From Amycolatopsis lexingtonensis (lineage in GTDB: Bacteria; Actinomycetota; Actinomycetes; Mycobacteriales; Pseudonocardiaceae), in NCBI RefSeq assembly GCF_014873755.1, contig NZ_JADBEG010000001.1:9646501-9710500 (forward strand): 64,000 nucleotides of DNA, in the 5' to 3' direction. The notes under the pieces are model-generated. The model worked only from the letters and a program-made list of their open reading frames with translations, was not told the origin of the DNA and made no database searches. Positions 33,726 through 40,863 of the stretch are shown piece by piece. Position 1 is the first letter of the stretch, and every line of letters begins with the position of its first letter. A program made the translations under genes and the position numbers.

Positions 33726-34399
33726 CGGCGCTGCCACCCGACGTCGATTTCGTCGAGCCAGTCGAGCCGCTCCCGGTCGGTCGTCGCCGTCGAGTCCGCG
33801 AGGTGGACCTCGGCCACGCCGGCCGGGCAGCCCAGCACGAACGACCGGGTGTTCGTCTGCCACACCTCGCCGTGCTTCGTGCGCGCGCCCGCGTGCGCCG
33901 GGAGCAGCGCGGCGGCCTCGCGCGGAGCCGGGATGGACAGCGAGCCGTGGTCGCGGACCACGACGACCAGGTGTTCGCCGGCCGGGTCGAGCAGGGTGGC
34001 CGGCCGGGGCGTGACGACCATGCCGTCGACGCGGTCCTCGATGTTCAGGGAGCCGAACAGGCCGAGCACGCGGTCGCGGTGCGGCGCCGGGCCGGCGTAC
34101 ACCGTCATCAGCTCGTGGTAGTCGCCGAGCAGGGTGGCCACGGACGACTGCCCGTCGGCCGCCTCGGCCACGACGACCTCCCGGCCGTGCACGAGCAGGC
34201 GTTCGCGGGTGCGGGCCGGCGCGACGCGGGTGCAGGCGAAGTCGTGGTAGCCGCGCGACCCGATCTGGAAGCCGGTGCCGTACGAGCCGCCGACGAAGCG
34301 GATGCCGGCGACCACGTGGGAAACCGGAGCTCGCGCGGAAAGGCCGACCGTCACGCGGCCGCCGCCCGGCGCCGTCAACCGCAGTGTCTGGTTCCCCAT
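33722..34399 (-). CDS. Conserved-looking protein of unknown function in Mau-like locus
   Basis: A 225-residue soluble protein with no signal peptide or membrane helix. It is strand-rich, with repeated blocks ending in Arg/His-rich loops (GYHDFACTRVAPARTRERL, HLVVVVRDHGSLSIP, RSFVLGCPAGVAEV). I do not recognise a family. ATG follows GGAGG (minus strand, about 34404-34408). It is first in the five-gene minus-strand set and overlaps the MauD-like gene by 4 bases, so it is translated with the redox genes. It is divergent from the MauE-like gene. A cytoplasmic maturation or regulatory role is only a guess. Confidence 0.65.
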   Translation of the reverse strand: MGNQTLRLTAPGGGRVTVGLSARAPVSHVVAGIRFVGGSYGTGFQIGSRGYHDFACTRVAPARTRERLLVHGREVVVAEAADGQSSVATLLGDYHELMTVYAGPAPHRDRVLGLFGSLNIEDRVDGMVVTPRPATLLDPAGEHLVVVVRDHGSLSIPAPREAAALLPAHAGARTKHGEVWQTNTRSFVLGCPAGVAEVHLADSTATTDRERLDWLDEIDVGWQRR

Positions 34400-34538
34400 C
34401 GGACCTCCGCTTCGGCGGGTATTCCGTCTCGTGAGACTAACCGACGATTTCGGCCGGGGTCACGATTGTTCGGCCAACGGGCGGTGCGGCTGCCGCCAAA
34501 TGGCTACGGCAATTTTGTCAGCGAATACCGTGGGACCC

Positions 34539-35009
34539 GTGAGCATTTTCTGGTCGGCGGTCATGACCGTTTTGTCCGCGGCCGGCGCGATTTTTCTGCT
34601 CGCGGCCGGATTCGGGCACGTCGTGCGTCACCGTGAACACCGCGCGGTGCTGCGGGCGCACCGCCTGCTGCCCCCGGTGTTCGCCCCGCTGACGACGGGC
34701 GCGGAGGTCCTGATCGGCACCGCCGTGCTGCTGGCTCTGCTCGCGGCCCCGGCGGCCGCCGCACCCGCCCTGCTCGCGCAGGCCGGGCTCTACACCGCCT
34801 TCGCCGGGTACGCGGGCGTGCTGCGCGTGCGACGGCCGGGCGTGCCGTGCGGCTGCTTCGGCAGCGAGGTCGTGTCCTGGGCCGTGGTGGCGAGAGCGGC
34901 CGTGCTCGCCGCCGCCGGTGCCGCCTGCGCGGCCCTCGGGGCGGCGAGCCCGCTGTGCGTGGCGGCCGGCGCGGTCCTCGCCATGGCGGCCCACCTGCTC
35001 CGCCGCTGA
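34539..35009 (+). CDS. MauE/DoxX-like redox-associated membrane protein
   Basis: A 156-residue membrane protein with four helices and the MauE signature VPCGCFG (Cys104, Cys106) in a loop before the third helix. MauE supports MauD in disulfide formation during methylamine dehydrogenase maturation; related proteins serve other exported redox proteins. The GTG at 34539 lies 7 bases after TACCGT, so it may be leaderless; ATG 34500 is an alternative start. It is divergent from the MauD/MauA-like operon across about 140 bases and convergent with the XRE regulator gene. Confidence 0.78.
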   Translation: MSIFWSAVMTVLSAAGAIFLLAAGFGHVVRHREHRAVLRAHRLLPPVFAPLTTGAEVLIGTAVLLALLAAPAAAAPALLAQAGLYTAFAGYAGVLRVRRPGVPCGCFGSEVVSWAVVARAAVLAAAGAACAALGAASPLCVAAGAVLAMAAHLLRR

Positions 35010-35013
35010 CGGC

Positions 35014-35247
35014 TCAGGCGGAGCGTTCTCCCAGGCGGGGGAACGGTTTCGTGGAGAACAGGACCTCCACCGAGACCTCGAAGAACTCCGCGATCCGCAG
35101 CGCCAGGTAGAGGCTCGGGCTGTACTCGCCGCGCTCCAGGTAGCCGATCGTCTGGTAGTGCACGCCGAGGGCGTCCGCGAGCTGGCGCCGCGAGATCGAC
35201 CGCTCGGCGCGCAGCATCGCGATCCGGTTGTAGACGACCTCACTCAT
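35014..35247 (-). CDS. XRE-family transcriptional regulator
   Basis: A 77-residue protein that is almost entirely a lambda-Cro-type helix-turn-helix (ISRRQLADALGVHYQTIGYL, residues about 18-37), close to the small YozG-type regulators. It ends with the short tail VEVLFSTKPFPRLGERS. The start is ATG 35247 (a GTG lies just before). It probably binds DNA near its own promoter: a 12-bp inverted repeat begins 4 bases upstream of its start codon. The ABC-exporter permease gene ends 93 bases upstream on the same strand, so the regulator may be the last gene of that transcript or separately transcribed. Confidence 0.85.
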   Translation of the reverse strand: MSEVVYNRIAMLRAERSISRRQLADALGVHYQTIGYLERGEYSPSLYLALRIAEFFEVSVEVLFSTKPFPRLGERSA

Positions 35248-35250
35248 CAC

Positions 35251-35340
35251 TGAACCTTATTCTGGTAAGGACGGCGCCACGGACCGCAGCTTGCCCACCT
35301 ACGGTGACCCTTGCGCCGGCCGACGGCTGAATAAGGTTCA
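35251..35340. promoter_or_regulatory. Paired 12-bp inverted repeats around the XRE gene promoter
   Basis: TGAACCTTATTC (35251-35262) and GAATAAGGTTCA (35329-35340) are exact inverse copies 66 bases apart, one at the XRE start codon and one at the permease stop codon. Inside the first, CCTTA and TAAGG (35255-35270) form a smaller dyad. They look like operators for the XRE protein, possibly with looping. Confidence 0.5.
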
Positions 35341-36192
35341 CTACCCCACACGCTGCATGGCCTTCTCCCGCCGTTCGGCCACCGAGGAACCCGCTTCGCG
35401 CCGCGCCATGCGGCGGAGCAGGACCGGAGCCAGTGCCAATCCGATCACGGCCCACGCGAGGAGCACGGCGAGGGTCGGCAACGGCCGCCACGACTGGCCG
35501 ATCTCGACGACCACCGCGGTGTCCGGCAGCAGCGCCGAGCGCATGCCGAGGCCCAGCCAGTACATCGGGAACACCTGCGCGATGCCCTGCACCCAGCTCG
35601 GCAGCGCGGTGACCGGGTAGAAGATCCCCGAGATCGCGCCCAGGCCCATGATCGGCAGCGTGATCAGCGCGATCGAGCGCGGGCTGTTGGTGAGCGACCC
35701 CAGCGCGGCCCCGAGCGGCAGGGTCGCGACCAGCCCGAGCGCCAGCACCCACACCAGATGCAGGTACGACCAGCCGCCGTCCGGGGCCAGCGAGTCGAAC
35801 AGGAACAGGCACGGGACCAGCACCAGTAGGATCGAGGTGACCTGCGCGACCGCGACCGCCACCGTCTTCCCGACCAGGTAGCCGAGCATGCCGTTCGGTG
35901 TCGCTTTCGCGCGCAGCAGCGTGCCGTCCTCGCGGTCGATGGCGAGGTAGCCCGCCGTGCTGTTCAAGCCGTTGAACACGATCCCGGCGCCGAGCACGCC
36001 GGGCACGGTGGCCGCGCCGAGCGAGAACCCGGTGCCGGGCAGGGTCGCGTTGCGCATGAAGAACAGCGCGCCGAGGAAGAGCGCGACGAAGACCAGCTGG
36101 CCGACGACGTCGTCCCGGTTGGTCCAGGTCTGCTTGAACTCGATCCAGCCGCGCGCCAGGCCGGTGCGCAACGCGGCGCTCTTGGCGTTCAT
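35341..36192 (-). CDS. ABC-2 type exporter permease
   Basis: A 283-residue membrane permease with six helices, of the ABC-2 (DrrB/LinH-like) class. A conserved loop after the second helix (REDGTLLRAKATPN) is followed by the helical bundle with NSPRSIALITLPIMGLGAISG. It would form a homodimeric export channel with the ATPase encoded just upstream, for a lipid, drug or antibiotic; the substrate cannot be told from sequence. The ATG overlaps the ATPase stop (4 bases). It is followed by the XRE regulator gene. Confidence 0.9.
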   Translation of the reverse strand: MNAKSAALRTGLARGWIEFKQTWTNRDDVVGQLVFVALFLGALFFMRNATLPGTGFSLGAATVPGVLGAGIVFNGLNSTAGYLAIDREDGTLLRAKATPNGMLGYLVGKTVAVAVAQVTSILLVLVPCLFLFDSLAPDGGWSYLHLVWVLALGLVATLPLGAALGSLTNSPRSIALITLPIMGLGAISGIFYPVTALPSWVQGIAQVFPMYWLGLGMRSALLPDTAVVVEIGQSWRPLPTLAVLLAWAVIGLALAPVLLRRMARREAGSSVAERREKAMQRVG

Positions 36193-37115
36193 CGCGCACC
36201 CGCTTCCTGGAGGCCGAGCTCCGTTTCGCCGCCGGTCTCGGCGCGGTGGACCAGCGTCATGTAGGTGTCTTCCAGCGACGCCCGCCGGACCTCGAGGTCC
36301 GCGACCGCCTCGCCGTGCTGCTTGAACAGGTCGTACACGTACTTCGTCGCTTCGGTCGTCGAGTGCACGAAGCGCTGGTCACCGACGCTCCACCGGACCT
36401 CGGCCTCGCCGGAGATCCGCCGGCTCAGCTCGTCGGCCGAGCCGTCGGCGATGATCCGGCCGCCGTTGAGGATGAGGATCCGGTCGGCCAGTTTTTCGGC
36501 CTCGTCGAGGTCGTGCGTGGTGAGCAGGATCGTGGTGTCGAGCTCGTCGGAGAGCCGGTGCACCAGGTCGTGGAACTCACGGCGCGCCTCGGGGTCGAAG
36601 CCCGCGGTCGGCTCGTCGAGGAACAGCAGCTCGGGCCGCCCGACGATGCCGATCGCGACGTCGAGCCGCCGCCGCTGCCCACCGGAGAGCTGCTTGAGCT
36701 TCTTGTGCGCGTGCTCGGTGAGCCCGACCGCCCCGATCAGCTCGTCGACGTCCCACGGCCGCGGCATCGACGGCGTCGAGTACGGCGCGTAGTACCGGCC
36801 GAGGTGCCCGAGCAGTTCGCGGACGCGCCACTTCCCGTGGTCACGCCAGGACTGGAGCACGACCCCCAGCCGCGCCCGCCAGTCCTCCCCGCCGTGCGCC
36901 GGGTCGGTGCCCAGCACGCTCACCTCGCCCGCCGACCGCATCCGGAAGCCTTCGAGGATCTCGATCGTGGTCGTCTTGCCCGCGCCGTTGGGTCCGAGCA
37001 GGCAGACGACTTCGCCGCGGTAGGCCTCGAATTCGACCCCGTGGAGCACGTCGTTCGCCCCGTAGCGCATGCGTAGCCTGCGCACTTGGACGACCGGATC
37101 CGCCGGATCTCTCAT
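36189..37115 (-). CDS. ABC exporter ATP-binding protein
   Basis: A 308-residue ATPase of the DrrA/CcmA type. Walker A is LLGPNGAGKTTT, the signature motif is LSGGQRRRLD, Walker B is LLFLDEPTAGFD, and a C-terminal extension of about 90 residues (after residue 215) is typical of exporters for drugs or lipids. It energises the permease translated just after it. An imperfect 12-bp dyad lies 27-60 bases upstream, between the start codon and the nearest hairpin, so the operon is probably under repressor control. Confidence 0.93.
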   Translation of the reverse strand: MRDPADPVVQVRRLRMRYGANDVLHGVEFEAYRGEVVCLLGPNGAGKTTTIEILEGFRMRSAGEVSVLGTDPAHGGEDWRARLGVVLQSWRDHGKWRVRELLGHLGRYYAPYSTPSMPRPWDVDELIGAVGLTEHAHKKLKQLSGGQRRRLDVAIGIVGRPELLFLDEPTAGFDPEARREFHDLVHRLSDELDTTILLTTHDLDEAEKLADRILILNGGRIIADGSADELSRRISGEAEVRWSVGDQRFVHSTTEATKYVYDLFKQHGEAVADLEVRRASLEDTYMTLVHRAETGGETELGLQEAGAR

Positions 37116-37142
37116 CGCGCGTCACCCCCATCTGACTGATGC

Positions 37143-37174
37143 GATCGAATGTAGCACACCTACTACATTTGATC
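37143..37174. promoter_or_regulatory. Palindromic operator upstream of ABC exporter
   Basis: GATCGAATGTAG (37143-37154) and CTACATTTGATC (37163-37174) match at 11 of 12 positions across an 8-base spacer. It is the most AT-rich stretch locally and sits where the exporter promoter should be, as TetR or MarR/PadR operators often do. No TetR-type gene is adjacent. Confidence 0.6.
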
Positions 37175-37214
37175 AGAGTCCTGCTTCGCTCGGCCTCCAC
37201 GGCGGCCGGGCCTC

Positions 37215-37271
37215 GTGTCTTGAATGAGTCATTCAGGACCTCCAGCGCCCTGAATGACTCATTCAAGACAC
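37215..37271. repeat. Type A palindromic element
   Basis: Perfect 23-bp inverted arms (37215-37237 and 37249-37271) with an 11-base loop. Each arm contains a self-complementary 15-mer (TGAATGAGTCATTCA at 37221, TGAATGACTCATTCA at 37251). It lies between the ABC operon and the small interrupted gene. The same element recurs at 57406-57458. Confidence 0.85.
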
Positions 37272-37360
37272 CACCGCGCCCCTGACCTGCGCCTCTCCGG
37301 CCGCTGAAAAGTTTCTCCCCCGGCCGGGAACTTGACCGGCGGTCATCCGGTTCGCTCGGC

Positions 37361-37675
37361 ATGGGTACTTGGCTGGGGCTCGCGCTCCCGGGCGGCGTCG
37401 TGATCCTGCTGGTCATGGCCGCCATCGAACTGCGGCCGCGCAAGGACGGCTCGCGCTTCAAGGCTCGGCTGTCCGCGACCTACATCGAGTAGACGACCGC
37501 GTTCCTCTACGGCACCAAGCGGCGTGAGCTGGAACACCGGGAAACCATGTCGATGCTCGTCGAGCAGGACGCCGAAGGGGCGCCTCCGTGGCGTGACGTG
37601 GACTTGGACGCCGGGATCGCCAGGATCAAGCCCCGTTCGGACCCGCCGGGGCCGGAAAACGGCCAGCTACAGTGA
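37361..37675 (+). pseudogene. Small membrane protein gene (DUF6191-like) with in-frame TAG
   Basis: Read from ATG 37361, 43 codons encode a membrane helix (LALPGGVVILLVMAAIEL) and a basic segment, then TAG at 37490-37492. The same frame continues for 60 codons (LYGTKRRELEHRE, then EGAPPWRDVDLDAG) to TGA at 37673. The joined 104-residue protein matches, from memory, the actinobacterial DUF6191 membrane proteins, whose GxKRxELEQR segment is C-terminal. So one stop interrupts an otherwise intact gene: nonsense mutation, sequencing error or readthrough. It ends 4 bases before cobG, and the whole unit could be cotranscribed. Confidence 0.7.
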
Positions 37676-37679
37676 CCCC

Positions 37680-38756
37680 ATGCCGACCCCAGCACGCGTG
37701 CGAGCCGACGCGTGCCCTGGTGTTTTCGCACCGCACGACGCCGCCGACGGGCCACTCGCGCGGGTGCGGCTGCCCGGCGGCACGATTTCCGCGGCGCGGC
37801 TGCGTGCGCTGGCCGACGCCGCCGAGGCGTGCGGTGACGGCGACCTCCACCTCACCTCGCGCGGCAACGTCCAGCTGCGCGGGGTCACCCGGCCCGGTCT
37901 CGCGGAGCGCCTGACCGACGCCGGCCTGCTGCCGTCGCCGTCTCACGAGCGGGTCCGGAACGTCCTCGCGTCGCCGCTGAGCGGGCTGCGCGGCGGGCTC
38001 GCCGACGTCCGGGGCCTGGCCGCGGCGCTCGACCTTGCGCTGTGCGCGGCACCCGAGCTGGCCGGGCTGCCCGGGCGGTTCCTCTTCGCCTTCGACGACG
38101 GACGCGGGGACGTCGCCGGGGAAGGCGCCGACGTCTGCTGGCGCGCGACCGGCCCGGACGAGGGCACGCTGCTGCTCGCGGGCGGCGACACCGGGCGCCG
38201 GGTGGCGCGCGCGGACGCCGTCGCCGCGTTGATCGACGTCGCGCTCGAGTTCGGCCGCGTGCGCGGGACCGCCTGGCGCGTCGCCGAACTCGACGACCCG
38301 GCCTGGCGTGGGACGCCCGTGCCGCGGGCCGGCGTCGAGGTCCCGGCCGGGCTGATCGAGCGGGACGACGGCGGCCTCGCCGCGGGTGTCGTGCCGCGGT
38401 TCGGGCAGCTCTCGGCCGGGCAGGCGCGCGCGTTGGCGGAGTTCGGAACGGCGCTGGTCACGCCGTGGAAGTCCGTGGTGCTGCCGGACGTGCCCGCGGA
38501 TGTCTTCGAGCGGCTGGGCTTCGGTGCGGAAGCCCTGGGCACCACCGCCTGCATCGGCCGGCCCGGCTGCGCGAAGTCGCGCGCCGACGTGCGCGCCGAC
38601 GCGGTGTTCCAGCCCGGCCTGCGCGCGCACTTTTCGGGCTGCGAACGGCGGTGCGGCAAGCCGTCGCAGTCCCATGTGGACGTTGTCGCCGAAGCGGACG
38701 GATATCGGGTCGACGGCCGTTGGGTGCCGCTCGACGAGGTGAAGGGAATGCTGTGA
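37680..38756 (+). CDS. cobG: Precorrin-3B synthase (CobG-like)
   Basis: A 358-residue iron-sulfur monooxygenase of the nitrite/sulfite-reductase fold. It hydroxylates precorrin-3A with O2 and forms the gamma-lactone in aerobic cobalamin synthesis. Two ferredoxin-like halves are present, and the [4Fe-4S] ligands are in [11 protein letters not shown] and [13 protein letters not shown]. The family is about 350-450 residues. ATG 37680 is chosen because an Arg/Ala-rich coding start ([11 protein letters not shown]) follows, as in homologues. It overlaps cobH by 4 bases. It marks the oxygen-dependent pathway. Confidence 0.93.
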   Translation: MPTPARVRADACPGVFAPHDAADGPLARVRLPGGTISAARLRALADAAEACGDGDLHLTSRGNVQLRGVTRPGLAERLTDAGLLPSPSHERVRNVLASPLSGLRGGLADVRGLAAALDLALCAAPELAGLPGRFLFAFDDGRGDVAGEGADVCWRATGPDEGTLLLAGGDTGRRVARADAVAALIDVALEFGRVRGTAWRVAELDDPAWRGTPVPRAGVEVPAGLIERDDGGLAAGVVPRFGQLSAGQARALAEFGTALVTPWKSVVLPDVPADVFERLGFGAEALGTTACIGRPGCAKSRADVRADAVFQPGLRAHFSGCERRCGKPSQSHVDVVAEADGYRVDGRWVPLDEVKGML

Positions 38757-39376
38757 TCGACTACCTGCGGGACGGTGCCGAGATCTACCGGCACTCGTTC
38801 GCCACGATCCGCGAAGAGGCGGACCTGGCGATCCTGCCCGACGACGTGGCCGGGCTGGCGGTCCGGATGATCCACGCCTGCGGCATGGTCGATCTGGTCG
38901 ACGACCTGCGCTACACCCTCGACGTCGTGGAGTCGGGCCGGGCCGCGCTCGAAGCCGGCGCTCCGGTCCTGTGCGACGCGCAGATGATCGCCAGCGGCAT
39001 CACGCGCCGTCGCCTGCCCGCGGCCAACGAAGTCCTCTGCACCCTGTCCGACCCGAGCGTGCCCGGGCTCGCCGAGCGAATGGGCACCACGCGCTCGGCG
39101 GCGGCCCTGGAACTGTGGCGCGACAAGCTGCCCGGCTCGGTCGTGGCGATCGGCAACGCGCCGACGGCGTTGTTCCGCCTCCTGGAGATGCTCGACGAAG
39201 GTGTCGGCGCGCCCGCGGCGATCATCGGCGTGCCGGTCGGGTTCGTCGGCGCCGTGGAGTCCAAAGTGGAGCTGGCGAAGCGCGCCCCGGCCCCGTACCT
39301 GGTGGTGCACGGCAGGCGCGGCGGCAGCGCGATGGCCGTCGCGGCGATCAACGCACTGGCGAGCGCCGAAGAATGA
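38753..39376 (+). CDS. cobH: Precorrin-8X methylmutase
   Basis: A 207-residue CobH/CbiC enzyme that moves the C-11 methyl of precorrin-8X to C-12, giving hydrogenobyrinic acid. Family motifs are [13 protein letters not shown], the catalytic His in [12 protein letters not shown] and [16 protein letters not shown] start overlapping the cobG stop codon (GTGA). Length is typical and all family segments are present. It is translationally coupled both ways: its own stop overlaps the cobIJ start (ATGA). Acts in the cytosol. Confidence 0.97.
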   Translation: MIDYLRDGAEIYRHSFATIREEADLAILPDDVAGLAVRMIHACGMVDLVDDLRYTLDVVESGRAALEAGAPVLCDAQMIASGITRRRLPAANEVLCTLSDPSVPGLAERMGTTRSAAALELWRDKLPGSVVAIGNAPTALFRLLEMLDEGVGAPAAIIGVPVGFVGAVESKVELAKRAPAPYLVVHGRRGGSAMAVAAINALASAEE

Positions 39377-40863
39377 GCCTCGGCAAGCTGTACGGCGTCG
39401 GCCTCGGCCCCGGCGACCCGGAACTGATGACGGTCAAGGCGGCGCGGCTCATTTCGGAAGCCTCGGTGATCGCCTACCACAGCGCGCGCCACGGCCGCAG
39501 CATCGCGCGGTCGGTCGCCGAGCCGTACCTGCGCGAGGGGCAGATCGAGGAGAAGCTCGTCTACCCGGTCACCACGGAGACGACCGACCACCCGGGCGGC
39601 TACGAGGGTGCGATCGCGGACTTCTACGAGCTGAGCGCGAAACGGCTCGCGGAGCACCTCGACGCCGGGCGTGACGTCGTCCTGCTCTGCGAAGGCGACC
39701 CGTTCTTCTACGGCTCGTACATGTACATGCACGAACGGCTCGCCGGCCGGTTCGAGGCGATCGTCGTGCCCGGCGTTACGTCGGTGAGCGCGGCGTCCTC
39801 GGTGCTCGGCCGCCCGCTCGTCCAGCGCGACGAGGTCCTGACGGTGCTCCCGGGCACCCTCCCGGCCCCGGAACTGGCCCGCCGCCTGGCCGACACCGAC
39901 GCGGCGGCCGTCCTGAAGCTCGGCCGGACCTTCAACTCGGTGCGCGAGGCGTTCGCGGAGGCGGGGAAGCTCGACGACGCCGTCTTCGTCGAGCGCGCGA
40001 CGTGGGGACAGCAGCGAATCGAGCCCCTCGGCGAGGTCGACCCCGCTTCGGTGCCGTACTTCTCCTTGGCGCTGCTGCCCTCGCCCGCCTACGCGTCACG
40101 CCAGTCGCCTCCTGTTGCTCCGGCGGAGGCCGCGTCCGGTGGCGAGGTCGTGGTGGTCGGCCTCGGGCCCGCAGGTCCGGAGTGGCTGACCCCGGAGGCG
40201 GCTTCCGAGCTGGCCGAGGTCGAGCACATCGTGGGCTACGGCCCGTATGTCGCGCGGGTGCCGCAAAAGGCCGGGCAGCAGCGGCACGCGTCGGGCAACC
40301 GGGTCGAAGCCGACCGCGCCCGCGAGGCTCTCTCCCTCGCCGCTGACGGTGCCCGGGTGGCGGTCGTTTCCTCGGGCGACCCGGGCGTGTTCGCGATGGC
40401 GTCGGCTGTCTTGGAGCAGGTGGCCGCGGGCCACGGCACCGGGGTGAAGGTCCGCATCGTCCCGGGCGTGACGGCGGCCCAGGCGGCGGCGTCCCGGGTG
40501 GGCGCGCCGCTGGGGCACGACTATTGCGTGCTTTCGCTGTCGGATCGCTTGAAGCCGTGGGAGATCATCGAGAAGCGCCTGGACGCGGCGGGCGCGGCGG
40601 ATCTGGTGCTGGCGCTGTACAACCCGGCTTCGCGTACTCGGACGACTCAGCTGTCCGACGCCCGGGACGTCCTGCTCCGCCACCGCGCGCCGTCGACTCC
40701 CGTCGTGGTCGCGCGGGATGTGGGCGGCCCGGAGGAAGACATCCGGATCACGACGCTGGGCGACCTCGACCCGTCCACTGTGGACATGCGCTGCCTGCTG
40801 ATCGTGGGGTCCAGCCGCACCCGGGCGGAAGACGGTGTCGTCTGGACCCCACGCAGCTACTAG
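39373..40863 (+). CDS. cobIJ: Fused precorrin-2 C20- and precorrin-3B C17-methyltransferase
   Basis: A 496-residue fusion of two SAM-dependent tetrapyrrole methylases. The first half (about 1-240) is CobI (C-20 methylation of precorrin-2): [29 protein letters not shown] short linker leads to the second half (about 255-496), CobJ (C-17 methylation with ring contraction): [36 protein letters not shown]. Such CobIJ fusions are usual in actinobacteria. ATG overlaps cobH. Its stop codon overlaps the convergent S53 peptidase stop by 3 bases. Confidence 0.97.
   Translation: MSLGKLYGVGLGPGDPELMTVKAARLISEASVIAYHSARHGRSIARSVAEPYLREGQIEEKLVYPVTTETTDHPGGYEGAIADFYELSAKRLAEHLDAGRDVVLLCEGDPFFYGSYMYMHERLAGRFEAIVVPGVTSVSAASSVLGRPLVQRDEVLTVLPGTLPAPELARRLADTDAAAVLKLGRTFNSVREAFAEAGKLDDAVFVERATWGQQRIEPLGEVDPASVPYFSLALLPSPAYASRQSPPVAPAEAASGGEVVVVGLGPAGPEWLTPEAASELAEVEHIVGYGPYVARVPQKAGQQRHASGNRVEADRAREALSLAADGARVAVVSSGDPGVFAMASAVLEQVAAGHGTGVKVRIVPGVTAAQAAASRVGAPLGHDYCVLSLSDRLKPWEIIEKRLDAAGAADLVLALYNPASRTRTTQLSDARDVLLRHRAPSTPVVVARDVGGPEEDIRITTLGDLDPSTVDMRCLLIVGSSRTRAEDGVVWTPRSY

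Noticed and set aside
37215..37271. CRISPR-like repeat
   Set aside because: Only two inverted 15-mer cores and no regular spacers; an inverted rather than direct repeat.
37215..37271. Insertion-sequence ends
   Set aside because: No transposase gene, no target-site duplication, and only 11 bases between the arms.
37490..37492. Programmed selenocysteine or pyrrolysine site
   Set aside because: TAG is not the selenocysteine codon, there is no pyl machinery evidence, and the neighbouring residues do not suggest such a site.
38753..40863. Biosynthetic-gene-cluster core enzymes (PKS/NRPS) near the cob genes
   Set aside because: No ketosynthase, condensation or adenylation domains appear anywhere in the window.
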